Notes: generated by a model from the sequence alone, not told the origin. DNA of 64,000 bases from Ruminococcaceae bacterium BL-6 (GCA_902810075.1 LR778135.1:1488001-1552000); one strand, 5' to 3'. Positions 7,155 to 14,979 are shown, counted from the first letter of the stretch. Numbers and translations: made by a program.

Positions 7155-7970
7155 ATGACAAGCGACTCTGAAAACCATTGCGCGGTCAAAGAAAGCCGGA
7201 TGTCCAATGCGCCCGATACTGCCGCCGAGGCGCTGGATTCCTTTTTTAAAAAGATCCCGAAGGCGGCTCTGGCTTTTTCGGGCGGGACGGATTCCTCGCT
7301 CGTTCTGTATTCCGCGAAAAAGGCGGGCTGCGGGATCAGGCCGTATTTTGTAAAATCACAATTCCAGCCGCAGTTCGAGCTGGATGACGCCAAAAGGCTG
7401 TGCGGGCAGCTCGGCATCGAACTGACCGTTCTGCCGCTGGATGCGTTGAACGATCCGGCGGTGGCGTCCAACCCGGCCGACAGGTGCTATTCCTGCAAAA
7501 AGCACGTTTTCCGGCAGATTCTGGATGCTTCGGCGCGGGACGGCTGTCCGCTTGTCGTCGACGGCACGAATGCCTCGGATGACGCGGGAGACCGACCGGG
7601 CATGGCGGCTCTCCGCGAGCTTCACATCCGTTCGCCGCTGGCCGAATGCGGAATCACCAAAGCGCAGGTCCGGGAGATTTCCCGCGGGTACGGCCTTTTC
7701 ACGGCCGACAAGCCTTCCTATGCCTGCCTTGCCACGAGGGTCCCGACGGGCCGGACGATTACGGACGAACTGCTTTCCCGGGTGGAAAGGGCTGAAAACG
7801 CACTTTTTGCGATGGGGTTCACCGATTTCCGGGTGCGCGTGCTGGGGGATTCCGCACGCCTGCAGCTTCCGGAAGCGCAGCTTGAAAAGGCCTTCGGACA
7901 GCGGGAGCAGATCAGGGCCGCGCTGAAGGATGAATTTTCGTCGGTGCTGCTTGACCTGACCGCGCGATAG
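7155..7970 (+). CDS. larE: LarE, sulfur insertion enzyme of nickel-pincer cofactor
   Basis: ATP-dependent sulfur transferase that converts the carboxylates of the LarB product to thiocarboxylates during nickel-pincer nucleotide synthesis. The PP-loop SGGTDSS lies near residue 40. A conserved Cys lies at about residue 191 (PSYACLATRVPTG). LarE proteins with one Cys here donate their own sulfur, whereas three-Cys forms use an Fe-S cluster. The position after VPTG has no further Cys, so this looks like the sacrificial type. Length 271, as usual. AAAGGAGG precedes the ATG. First gene of larEBC. Confidence 0.93.
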   Translation: MTSDSENHCAVKESRMSNAPDTAAEALDSFFKKIPKAALAFSGGTDSSLVLYSAKKAGCGIRPYFVKSQFQPQFELDDAKRLCGQLGIELTVLPLDALNDPAVASNPADRCYSCKKHVFRQILDASARDGCPLVVDGTNASDDAGDRPGMAALRELHIRSPLAECGITKAQVREISRGYGLFTADKPSYACLATRVPTGRTITDELLSRVERAENALFAMGFTDFRVRVLGDSARLQLPEAQLEKAFGQREQIRAALKDEFSSVLLDLTAR

Positions 7971-7981
7971 GGGGGAGAGCG

Positions 7982-8740
7982 ATGGGGCAGAAGGCGATCC
8001 TGAGCATTTTAAAGCAGGTGGAGCAGGGCGGATTGTCCGCGGAGGATGCGCTCCTAAGGCTGAAGATGGAGCCGTTTGAGGACATCGGCTTTGCCAAGAT
8101 CGATCATCACCGGGAGCTTCGCCAGGGAGTGGCGGAAGTCGTCTTCGGCGCCGGAAAAACGCCGGAGCAGATTGCCGCAATCGCCGCTTCCATGATGCGA
8201 AAAGGGCAGCGGACGATCCTGATCACCCGCATGTCGGGCGAAGCGGCGGATTTCGTGGGGAAGGCGTGTCCGCTGCGTTACGATAAGACCGGAAAGGTGG
8301 GAATCATCGGCGATGTGCCCGCGCCCGACGGCATCGGCCGGATCGTCGTCGCGACCGGCGGCACAAGCGATCTGCCGGTCGCGGAGGAGGCGGCGCTTAC
8401 GGCCGAGGCGCTCGGCAACGAGGTCGTCCGCCTGTACGATGTCGGGGTGGCCGGCCTGCACCGCCTGCTGGCGCACCTCGACGAGATCATGAGCGCCCGC
8501 GTCATCATCGCCATCGCCGGCATGGAGGGCGCGCTCGCCAGCGTGATCGGCGGCCTGGCGGACTGCCCGGTGATCGGCGTCCCGACAAGCGTCGGGTACG
8601 GTGCTTCGATGAAGGGGCTTTCGGCGCTGCTGTCGATGCTCAATTCCTGCGCGAGCGGCGTCAGCGTGGTCAACATCGACAACGGGTTCGGGGCCGGGTA
8701 TCTTGCGAGCATGATCAATCACATGGGGGGAAAAGGATGA
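7982..8740 (+). CDS. larB: LarB, nickel-pincer cofactor carboxylase/hydrolase
   Basis: PurE-related enzyme of 252 residues that carboxylates and hydrolyses nicotinic acid adenine dinucleotide in the first step of nickel-pincer nucleotide synthesis. The N-terminal part (DIGFAKIDHHRELRQGVAEVVFGAGKT) is typical of LarB. The PurE-like half shows VATGGTSDLPVAEEAA, IAGMEGALASVIGG and GVPTSVGYGAS. It lies 11 bp after larE and overlaps larC by ATGA. Confidence 0.94.
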   Translation: MGQKAILSILKQVEQGGLSAEDALLRLKMEPFEDIGFAKIDHHRELRQGVAEVVFGAGKTPEQIAAIAASMMRKGQRTILITRMSGEAADFVGKACPLRYDKTGKVGIIGDVPAPDGIGRIVVATGGTSDLPVAEEAALTAEALGNEVVRLYDVGVAGLHRLLAHLDEIMSARVIIAIAGMEGALASVIGGLADCPVIGVPTSVGYGASMKGLSALLSMLNSCASGVSVVNIDNGFGAGYLASMINHMGGKG

Positions 8741-9936
8741 AGACGCTTTATCTGGAGTGCAATATGGGCGCCGCCGGCGATATGCTGACGGCTGCCCTTG
8801 CGCAGCTTGTTTCCGATCCCGGGGGCTTCGTTTCCCGAATGAACGGCCTCGGCCTCCCGGGCGTGGCTGTCAGGCTCGAGCCTTCGGTCAAATGCGGCAT
8901 CGCGGGGGCCCGTGTTTCCGTTACCGTGGATGGGGAGGAAGAGGGCGCCGGCGGGGCGGAACACCATCATGCGCACCAGTCCGGTATGGACGATATCGTC
9001 AGGATTATCAACGGGCTTGCCGTCAGCGGGAAGGTGAAATCCGATGCGCTCGCCGTTTACAAGCTGATCGCGGAAGCGGAGAGCCGCTCTCACGGCAAGC
9101 CGGTCGGCAGCATCCATTTTCACGAGGTGGGGGCGATGGACGCGGTCGCGGACATTGTCGGCGTCTGCCTGCTGATGGAGGAGCTTTCCCCGGAGCGGGT
9201 GCTGGCTTCCCCCGTCCATGTGGGGAGCGGGCAGGTGCGCTGTGCCCATGGCATTTTTCCGGTGCCTGCGCCGGCGACGGCGTACCTTTTGCAGGATGTG
9301 CCCATTTACGGCGGCACGATCCGCGGCGAGCTCTGCACGCCGACCGGGGCGGCGCTGCTGAAGCATTTTGCGGCGGGGTTCCGTCCCATGCCGGTCATGC
9401 GCGTTTCCAAAATCGGCTACGGAATGGGAAAAAAGGACTTCGAGGCCGTCAACTGTGTCCGGGCGTACCTGGGGACGACCGACGAAGCCGAAAGCGAAGT
9501 GGCGGAGCTTTCCTGCAATCTGGACGATATGACGCCCGAGGCGGTCTCGTTTGCGCAGGAGGTGCTGTTCCGCGCCGGGGCGCTGGATGTTTATACGGTG
9601 CCCATCGGCATGAAAAAATCGCGGCCCGGCGTTCTGCTCGCCTGTATGTGCCCTCGGGAATCCGCCGAAAAGATGGCCGCGCTGATGCTGAGGCACACCA
9701 CCACGCTGGGCGTGCGGGAAACGGTTTTCCGGCGCTATGCGCTGCGCCGCGAGGAAACGGTAAGACAGACGCCGTACGGCCCCATCCGTTTCAAAACGTC
9801 ATGCGGCGACGGGTTTGTAAAATCCAAACCGGAGTACGAAGACATCGCCCGGGCCGCAAGGGAAAACGGCTTGTCCCTGTCGGAGGTTGCGGAAGCCCTG
9901 AGCCGGGGAAGCGCATCGGGCGAACCTGTGAAGTAA
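8737..9936 (+). CDS. larC: LarC, nickel insertion enzyme
   Basis: CTP-dependent cyclometallase that inserts nickel into the pincer cofactor. Length 399 in one uninterrupted frame; in Lactobacillus plantarum LarC is split into two frames joined by a programmed frameshift, which is not the case here. N-terminal MKTLYLECNMGAAGDM is diagnostic. A His-rich loop (EHHHAHQ, about residue 75) probably holds nickel. The C-terminal half carries SCNLDDMTPE and PIGMKKSRPG. The substrate enzyme LarA (lactate racemase or a relative) is not in the window. Confidence 0.94.
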   Translation: MKTLYLECNMGAAGDMLTAALAQLVSDPGGFVSRMNGLGLPGVAVRLEPSVKCGIAGARVSVTVDGEEEGAGGAEHHHAHQSGMDDIVRIINGLAVSGKVKSDALAVYKLIAEAESRSHGKPVGSIHFHEVGAMDAVADIVGVCLLMEELSPERVLASPVHVGSGQVRCAHGIFPVPAPATAYLLQDVPIYGGTIRGELCTPTGAALLKHFAAGFRPMPVMRVSKIGYGMGKKDFEAVNCVRAYLGTTDEAESEVAELSCNLDDMTPEAVSFAQEVLFRAGALDVYTVPIGMKKSRPGVLLACMCPRESAEKMAALMLRHTTTLGVRETVFRRYALRREETVRQTPYGPIRFKTSCGDGFVKSKPEYEDIARAARENGLSLSEVAEALSRGSASGEPVK

Positions 9937-9966
9937 GGCCGGTGTGCGGCCCGCCGAAGCAGCAGC

Positions 9967-10012
9967 AGAAAGGCGCGGATCGAAAATTTCGACCCGCGCC
10001 TTTCTGCCTGTT
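9967..10012. terminator. Bidirectional terminator between larC and the hemerythrin gene
   Basis: Stem AGAAAGGCGCGGATCGAAA with its complement at 9987-10005 (one mismatch). T-rich sequence follows on the plus strand and the A-rich left flank serves the minus strand. Confidence 0.75.
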
Positions 10013-10013
10013 G

Positions 10014-10418
10014 CTATTTTTCCCGGCCCTCTCTTACGAACTGGCCTATTTTCTTGTCCATATTGGAAATATGCTGGGTCAGCCATCCGAGCACCAATTG
10101 GTTGGCGTTTAGGATGACTAGCAAATTTCCGCCGGAAGAGGCATAGTCGCCGCGCAACTTTGCAAGCTGGGCAACAAAGGCGGTATGCGCCCTTTTCTGT
10201 TCGGGGTACCCGGGGTAATGGATGCTCAGCATGTACTTTTCCTCATCGGAAAAATGCTTTTTCGTGTACTCATCCAGAAAGTCGAGCAGTTCTCCGATGT
10301 ATTCCTTGGCCTGATGCTTTTTCCCGGCCTCGAAAAGCTTTTCGGCCTTTTCAAACCATATTTTATGCTGATCGTCGATCAGCGCGATTCCAACCGATAG
10401 ATCCGGCGTCCACGGCAT
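10014..10418 (-). CDS. Bacteriohemerythrin
   Basis: Single-domain hemerythrin of 134 residues for O2 binding or sensing by a di-iron site. Ligands visible: H18 (DDQH), H55 and E59 (KKHFSDEE), H78, H116 and D121 (QHISNMD). The position for the first His of the HxxxH motif is Gln (Q74 in EQKRAH), so one of the seven usual ligands is replaced. The start is ATG 10418 with AAGGAGGAG upstream; the longer frame upstream is not needed. Monocistronic with its own promoter. Probable role: oxygen scavenging in an anaerobe (inference). Confidence 0.88.
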   Translation of the reverse strand: MPWTPDLSVGIALIDDQHKIWFEKAEKLFEAGKKHQAKEYIGELLDFLDEYTKKHFSDEEKYMLSIHYPGYPEQKRAHTAFVAQLAKLRGDYASSGGNLLVILNANQLVLGWLTQHISNMDKKIGQFVREGREK

Positions 10419-10455
10419 GGCGGTTCTCCTCCTTAAAATAATACCATTTTTTTCT

Positions 10456-10484
10456 ATTCTACAGGCAATCGGAGAGGGATTCAA
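10456..10484 (-). promoter_or_regulatory. Promoter of the hemerythrin gene
   Basis: Minus strand TTGAAT (10479-10484), 17-bp spacer, TAGAAT (10456-10461), 38 bp before the ATG. Confidence 0.65.
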
Positions 10485-10546
10485 GCGCATTTGCCGAAAT
10501 TTAAAAAATTTTGCGGAATTTTCGGATAGAAGATCGGCGAGGGGAT

Positions 10547-10593
10547 AAAAAGGAGACATCCGGCAGCTTACGCCGTCGGCGTCTCTCTTTTTT
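10547..10593. terminator. Probable terminator after the DUF1848 gene
   Basis: Imperfect stem (AAAAAGGAGAC / GTCTCTCTTTTTT with a GC-rich interior) flanked by an A-run on one side and a T-run on the other. It lies between the DUF1848 stop and the hemerythrin promoter. Confidence 0.5.
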
Positions 10594-10599
10594 GGTCTG

Positions 10600-11532
10600 T
10601 CAGAAAAGACTTTGCTGCGGATTCCGGCTGCTGCTCAGCGGGCGCTCGGCGATTCTGTCATCCGGATCGCACATCCCGATCAGCAGGGGCGACCGGGGGT
10701 CGTGGCTTTTCCTGTTTCCGGCCGCACGGCCGCGGCTGCCGTTTGCGTAGCAGTACAGACAGCCGCACGGGCAGGAATCATAAGCGCCGATATCGACGCT
10801 GGCCGCGCATCCGCAGGCCGGCCGCTGATTTTTGTCTTTTTCGATGTCGAGCCTGCATCTGGCGATCCGTTCGAACCGCTCTTTGTCGACGCAGCGGGCG
10901 TGCGCGATCCCATAAGCCGACAGGTCGATCTCCTCCGCGCAGGTCTCCAGGAGCATCCCGTTTTCGCGGGCGATCGAAGAAAGTCTCCCTGCGAGCGTAT
11001 TCTTTTCGTCGAAGTTCGGCGTCCTCCCGCCGATCCGTTCCATGTTTTTTTGCATTCGGCTGTAAAAATCGAGAAAGCTGACCGTGACCTTTTCCGTACA
11101 TCCGTTCAGCATCCGGGCGATTTTCCCAAAATTTTCGATATGATAGGGGATCGAGTATTTTTCGTTCAGCAGAATGGGGTCGTAACGCCAGATCGCCCGT
11201 TCTGCTCCGACATTTTCGGACAGCCGGCGGAACGTATCGATAATTTCGGATTTTCCGGGCAGGCCCGGCTCGATGTCCCGGCCATAGGAAGTGAGCGTGA
11301 ACTGAAAATAAAAAGGGTAGTCCTTCAGCCGGTCCAGCCGGCCGAGCATCGGCTTCGGGTTTTTGCTCCAGAAAACGATCCCGTCGACGATATCCGGCGA
11401 CAGGGAAATCCGGCTTACCTGATGAAAATTCATCGGGTTTCTCACCAGAACAAAGCCTTCCTTGATCCGGTTGAAAAACCAGTCCGAATAACAGGCCGGA
11501 ATATCCGTCCTTCGGCTCGCGCTGACAATCAT
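10600..11532 (-). CDS. DUF1848 family protein
   Basis: Protein of 310 residues recognised as DUF1848 from MIVSASRRTDIPACYSDWF and the DGIVFWSKNPKPML block. The C-terminal Cys-rich patch (C240, C242, C254, C256, C258, C261, ending CGCLYCYAN) resembles a metal or Fe-S cluster site; the CxxC spacing recalls radical-SAM proteins but no canonical CxxxCxxC is present. Function unknown. It starts 15 bp after amrS on the same strand, so it is the last gene of that operon and may act in the same process. Confidence 0.82.
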   Translation of the reverse strand: MIVSASRRTDIPACYSDWFFNRIKEGFVLVRNPMNFHQVSRISLSPDIVDGIVFWSKNPKPMLGRLDRLKDYPFYFQFTLTSYGRDIEPGLPGKSEIIDTFRRLSENVGAERAIWRYDPILLNEKYSIPYHIENFGKIARMLNGCTEKVTVSFLDFYSRMQKNMERIGGRTPNFDEKNTLAGRLSSIARENGMLLETCAEEIDLSAYGIAHARCVDKERFERIARCRLDIEKDKNQRPACGCAASVDIGAYDSCPCGCLYCYANGSRGRAAGNRKSHDPRSPLLIGMCDPDDRIAERPLSSSRNPQQSLF

Positions 11533-11547
11533 CCCCAGTTCCTTCCT

Positions 11548-12366
11548 TCAGCAATTTCCCGCGTAAACATGATGCAGATGCTTTTCCGCGACGCCGCGCA
11601 GGCGATAAACGGTTCCGACCGGCGTGGGGCCTTTCTCCAGCAGATGATACCGCGGGAAAAACCGGCTGATGTGAAGCGGGATCTCGGGATCGATCGCCCC
11701 AAGCCAGGCGGAAATCGCGTCCATCTCGTCCTCGCCGTCGTTTTCTCCCGGGATCACGAGCGTCGTGACCTCCACATGACATCGCTCCGCAGAGAGCCGG
11801 ATCGTCTGCTTGACTGTTTCCAGGTCGCCGCCGATCCAGTCGTAAAACCTTTGGGTGAACCCTTTCAGGTCGATGTTCATCGCGTCGATCCGGGGCAGCA
11901 GGCCGAGCAGAGGCTTCTTGCAGATCATCCCGTTCGTGACGGCGACCGTTTTCAGACCCTGTTCCTTTGCAAGGGCCGAGCAGTCGCGCACATATTCGTA
12001 ACCGACCAGCGGCTCGTTGTAGGTGAACGCGATGCCGATATTTCCCTGGGGAACAAGCGCTTCCGCCTTTTGCGCGAGCTGCTCCGGGGATACGAAGACG
12101 GTTTCCGCCGATCCGTCCGCCATCGAGATATCGCTGTTCTGGCAGAACGGACAGCGCAGATTGCAGCCGTAGCTCCCGACGGAAAGGATCCTGCTTCCCG
12201 GGTAAAAGCGCGCCAGCGGCTTTTTTTCGACGGGGTCGAGCGCGATCGAGGTCAGCCTTCCATAGTTGCCGCAGCGGATCGTTCCGCCCTTGTTGGACCG
12301 GGCGCGGCAAAGGCCCGTATGCCCTTCCCCGATGTCGCAGCGGTGCGGGCACAGATCGCAGGTCAC
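11548..12366 (-). CDS. amrS: AmmeMemoRadiSam system radical SAM enzyme
   Basis: Radical SAM protein of 272 residues. The cluster motif is C68-NLR-C72-PF-C75 (GCNLRCPFCQN). An N-terminal Cys set (C3, C6, C10, C20; CDLCPHRC...GLC) is typical of this subfamily, related to pyruvate-formate-lyase activases. Its ATGA overlap with the preceding Memo-AMMECR1 fusion shows coupling. The chemistry of the system is not established to my knowledge; a joint radical SAM plus dioxygenase-fold pathway is inferred from the constant gene association. Confidence 0.92.
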   Translation of the reverse strand: MTCDLCPHRCDIGEGHTGLCRARSNKGGTIRCGNYGRLTSIALDPVEKKPLARFYPGSRILSVGSYGCNLRCPFCQNSDISMADGSAETVFVSPEQLAQKAEALVPQGNIGIAFTYNEPLVGYEYVRDCSALAKEQGLKTVAVTNGMICKKPLLGLLPRIDAMNIDLKGFTQRFYDWIGGDLETVKQTIRLSAERCHVEVTTLVIPGENDGEDEMDAISAWLGAIDPEIPLHISRFFPRYHLLEKGPTPVGTVYRLRGVAEKHLHHVYAGNC

Positions 12367-13748
12367 TGGTGCCTCACCGCCTCGAACCGGTACAGCTGGA
12401 CGGGTTCGTCCGCCCGGATGCCCGCTTTCTGTTTGGAAATGGCGATCTGCCCCTGCACGGTGTCCACGCCTTCCAGATTGGGGAGCAAAAGGCCGCGCCT
12501 GCCTCTGCTCTGCACGATCACGCCGTAACGCCTGATGTCGAGCTGGTTCGGGGAGTCGATTCTTTCAGGCTTTCCCAGAACATCCACGCTGTAGACGAGC
12601 TCGGGCAGCTCGTCTTTTGAAACCGGGTCGAAGCGGGGGTCTTCCGTCCCGGCGGACACGGCGTTCCGCATGATCTCTTCCGCCACGCTGCCCGTCGTCG
12701 CGGCGATCGTGCCGATGCATCCGCGCAGCTGCCCGTGTTCTTTCAGCGAAACGAAGGCGCCCGCACGGGTGCGCAGCATTTCTTCGGGAAGGGAATCCGG
12801 CAGGGACGCGTGTTTTCCGGTTTTCAGGTAGGTTTCCAGGCTGAACCGCGCAAGGCGGACGTAGGCGTCTTCCTTCGCTTTGCGGTCGGCAAGCCGCTCC
12901 CGTTCCGCCGTTTCGTACCGGGCGCCGAAGTTTCTGGCCGGGTCGTCCCCGGTCACCTCGAACAGCGCAACGGAATACCCCACGCCGAACGGCCCCTCGT
13001 AAGAGAGCAGCTCATGCGTGACCGCCTTCTCATCCAGCGCGCCCGCCATGATCTGAAACGAACGCAGGCCACATTCCGCCGCCGCATCCGCCAGCCCGGC
13101 GGGGATGCTCAGGATCGAGAGAAAATCCCCCGCCGCGAACGCCTGTGTGATCTGCTCGTCGAATTGCGGGCCTTCCGGCGCGAATCCGTAAGGACCGTCC
13201 TCTTTCAGTTTGTGGGAGAGGTCCCCGCTCGCGATCAGGACGGCGCGGCGGCCGAGCTTTTCCGCGGCCATCGCGATGCATTGCCCGAGATGATAATGCG
13301 CAAGCGGCGGCAGGCCGGACAGGCCGATGCGAACGAGCCGGTATCCCGAATAAACCTGATTGAGAAAATACAGCGGGATCAGCGTCCCGTGGTCGAGACT
13401 CTTGTCCCGTTCGCCGAACGTTCCGGCGGGCAGGCCCTCCTGCTTTGCGATCTGTGACAGCGTGTCCACGAATTCTGTGTCGTAATCGGCGCCGATCCTG
13501 ACGCCGTGCGCCCCGAATGCGCCCATGTCGCCCGACGCTGAACATCCGGGCGACACATGGAAGTAATCCCGGTACAGGATGGAGTGCGGGCTCGTCACGA
13601 TGACCGTGTCGGGCTTGAGCGTGGCAATGCGGCTCATCGCCGCCCGGTACGCATCCGAGCTTTTCCGGATTTTCTTTTCTTCGCCGTGTCCGACCTCCGG
13701 CAGGATAATGGGGGGATGCGGAACGGCGGCCGCTGCGAGAACAGGCAT
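12363..13748 (-). CDS. AmmeMemoRadiSam fusion protein (Memo-like plus AMMECR1)
   Basis: Fused protein of 461 residues. The N-terminal part (about 1-270) is the Memo/LigB class III extradiol dioxygenase fold, with PHPPIILPEVG, VTSPHS, RDKSLDHGTLIPL and ASGDLSHKL. The C-terminal part (about 290-461) is the AMMECR1 domain (FVSLKEHGQLRGCIGTI, DPRFDPVSKDELPELVYSVDV, QSRGRRGLLLPNLEGVDT). I start it at ATG 13748, which has AAAAGGAG upstream; the frame extends 32 codons further without a ribosome binding site. First gene of a three-gene operon with amrS and DUF1848. Confidence 0.92.
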   Translation of the reverse strand: MPVLAAAAVPHPPIILPEVGHGEEKKIRKSSDAYRAAMSRIATLKPDTVIVTSPHSILYRDYFHVSPGCSASGDMGAFGAHGVRIGADYDTEFVDTLSQIAKQEGLPAGTFGERDKSLDHGTLIPLYFLNQVYSGYRLVRIGLSGLPPLAHYHLGQCIAMAAEKLGRRAVLIASGDLSHKLKEDGPYGFAPEGPQFDEQITQAFAAGDFLSILSIPAGLADAAAECGLRSFQIMAGALDEKAVTHELLSYEGPFGVGYSVALFEVTGDDPARNFGARYETAERERLADRKAKEDAYVRLARFSLETYLKTGKHASLPDSLPEEMLRTRAGAFVSLKEHGQLRGCIGTIAATTGSVAEEIMRNAVSAGTEDPRFDPVSKDELPELVYSVDVLGKPERIDSPNQLDIRRYGVIVQSRGRRGLLLPNLEGVDTVQGQIAISKQKAGIRADEPVQLYRFEAVRHQ

Positions 13749-13832
13749 ACGATCAACTCCTTTTCCGCCGGTTTTCGCCTGACTGTTCAGCCGGCGTGTC
13801 ATATTGCGGTTTGCGGGGCCATTTTTGCAGAC

Positions 13833-13927
13833 ATGGTATTTCAACCTAAAATTGCTTCGGTACTCTCTTTCCGAAAGTGGGGAGAAACAGATGCGGTTCC
13901 GTAAGCATAAGCGGAATTGCCATCGCT
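13833..13927 (+). repeat. Fold-back element, family 1, copy D (diverged)
   Basis: About 95 bp upstream of the Memo-AMMECR1 gene. The right half matches copies A and B (GGGGAGAAACA, a CGG block, AAGC/ATAAG, GGAATTG); the left end (ATGGTATTTCA) roughly complements the right end (GGAATTGCCAT). The central stem is weaker than in the other copies. Confidence 0.55.
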
Positions 13928-14015
13928 GTTTTATTAATACTTATTATAACAAATTTTCCACGGTTTTCATAGGAAAATCCGTAGTGTGGGAAAGAAATAC
14001 TCGCTTTCAAAGAGA

Positions 14016-14081
14016 GGCGGCGCATCTGCTTGCAAAGACACGCCGCCCAACACATTAAGGGATGCCGGAAAGGCATCCCTT
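14016..14081 (+). repeat. Double hairpin upstream of the RHH gene (unit 1)
   Basis: Hairpin a: GGCGGCG 14016-14022 with CGCCGCC 14041-14047. Hairpin b: AAGGGATGCC 14057-14066 with GGCATCCCTT 14072-14081, followed by ATTTTATTATTTTTT, so b can act as a terminator. The same a-plus-b arrangement recurs at 14354-14415 on the other side of the small gene. Confidence 0.65.
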
Positions 14082-14105
14082 ATTTTATTATTTTTTAAAA
14101 TGAGC

Positions 14106-14151
14106 TTGACTTTAGAAGTCCTTAAATGCTATACTTAAGAAGTTCCAAAGT
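14106..14151 (+). promoter_or_regulatory. Promoter with overlapping palindromic operator, RHH gene
   Basis: TTGACT (14106-14111), 18-bp spacer, TATACT (14130-14135). An imperfect palindrome (14109-14126 against 14134-14151, 14 of 18 positions) spans from the -35 to past the -10. This fits autorepression by the ribbon-helix-helix product. Confidence 0.65.
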
Positions 14152-14162
14152 GAGGTGATAAT

Positions 14163-14351
14163 TTGGGAACAAAAAAGATGGGGCGTCCAACAGATAATCC
14201 GAAACCGCATCAAATGACCGTTAAGTTTGATGATGAATGCAAAGAGATTATTGAACGATACAGCAAACAAGAAGATGTTTCAAAAATGGAGACGGTAAGG
14301 AGAGGCGTTAAGAAACTGAAGGATGACCTCAAGGATGACCTCAAAAAATGA
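14163..14351 (+). CDS. Small ribbon-helix-helix (CopG/Arc-like) protein
   Basis: Protein of 62 residues. MGRPTDNPKPHQMTVKFDDECKEI... has the short beta strand then helices of RHH DNA-binding proteins, and MGRPTDNPK recurs in small Firmicute proteins of this type. The C-terminus is a lysine-rich duplicated motif (KKLKDDLKDDLKK). The start is TTG at 14163 with GAGGTGATAA just upstream. No toxin gene is adjacent, so it is not shown to be an antitoxin. Likely autoregulated through the palindrome over its promoter. Confidence 0.72.
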   Translation: MGTKKMGRPTDNPKPHQMTVKFDDECKEIIERYSKQEDVSKMETVRRGVKKLKDDLKDDLKK

Positions 14352-14353
14352 AA

Positions 14354-14415
14354 GAAGCGGCGCAAACCCATTCAAAAGCACGCCGCTTCTCCCCACCGAC
14401 AGATGCCGAAAGGCA
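14354..14415 (+). repeat. Double hairpin downstream of the RHH gene (unit 2)
   Basis: Hairpin a: GAAGCGGCG 14354-14362 with CGCCGCTTC 14381-14389. Hairpin b: TGCC 14404-14407 with GGCA 14412-14415, GAAA loop. Stem a shares GCGGCG/CGCCGC and loop size with unit 1; stem b shares GATGCCG-AAAGGCA. Hairpin a may also terminate the RHH transcript. Confidence 0.6.
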
Positions 14416-14498
14416 GCTGCAGCGTAACTATTATATCATGCGCCGTGTTTTCTTTCAAGCGCTGCCGGGGGGAACATTCGGGAAAGGAAGAGTGCGTT

Positions 14499-14783
14499 AT
14501 GATAACACGTCAGCTGAAACAGCCTCAATACGAGGCGCTTTGCAGGTCCCTGATGCGGAAAGCCCGCGCCGAGCCTTTCGACGCCGGCTATACCGCAACC
14601 ATGGAAATCAACGGGGAGGAGTACGCCGTGAAGGTTCAGCCGGAGCGCCATTGCAGGGTGGCGGCCCTGCAGGCGCTGCGCATCCGCCGGGATGGGGAGA
14701 ATCCCCGTTTCGAGCTGATCACCGAAGGGGCCCTGCTGTCCTCGTTCCTTGAAATCCTGGTCTATCAGGAAACGGGGCGGTAA
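14499..14783 (+). CDS. Hypothetical protein
   Basis: Protein of 94 residues (MITRQLKQPQYEALC...), not recognised. Probably small alpha/beta: a strand pair around ATMEINGEEYAVKVQPE and charged helices. I start it at ATG 14499 with GGAAGAG upstream, rather than at 14403, which falls in the hairpin region. A clear terminator follows. Confidence 0.6.
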   Translation: MITRQLKQPQYEALCRSLMRKARAEPFDAGYTATMEINGEEYAVKVQPERHCRVAALQALRIRRDGENPRFELITEGALLSSFLEILVYQETGR

Positions 14784-14806
14784 CGAAATCAGAATATTTT
14801 GCGAAA

Positions 14807-14842
14807 GAAGCGGGATGCTGTTTGCATCCGGCTTCTTTTTTT
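14807..14842 (+). terminator. Intrinsic terminator
   Basis: GAAGCGGGATGC / GCATCCGGCTTC with a short loop, followed by seven T. Confidence 0.85.
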
Positions 14843-14902
14843 GCGCGGCATTCTGCCGCCGTGAATCCGGATGGAGAAGCGGTATTGCTTTTATTTTCCC
14901 TG

Positions 14903-14931
14903 TTGACAAATAGGGAGGCACGAAGTATACT
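14903..14931 (+). promoter_or_regulatory. Promoter of the AbrB-ABC transporter operon
   Basis: Consensus TTGACA (14903-14908), 17-bp spacer, TATACT (14926-14931), about 49 bp before the AbrB start. Confidence 0.8.
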
Positions 14932-14979
14932 TTGTATAACAAATCATATTTTACCCACAACAGGAAAGGCTGGGATTCC

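Noticed and set aside
10612..12528. Plus-strand frame of 638 codons opposite DUF1848 and amrS
   Set aside because: Opposite strand carries two proteins with clear Cys motifs and coupled starts.
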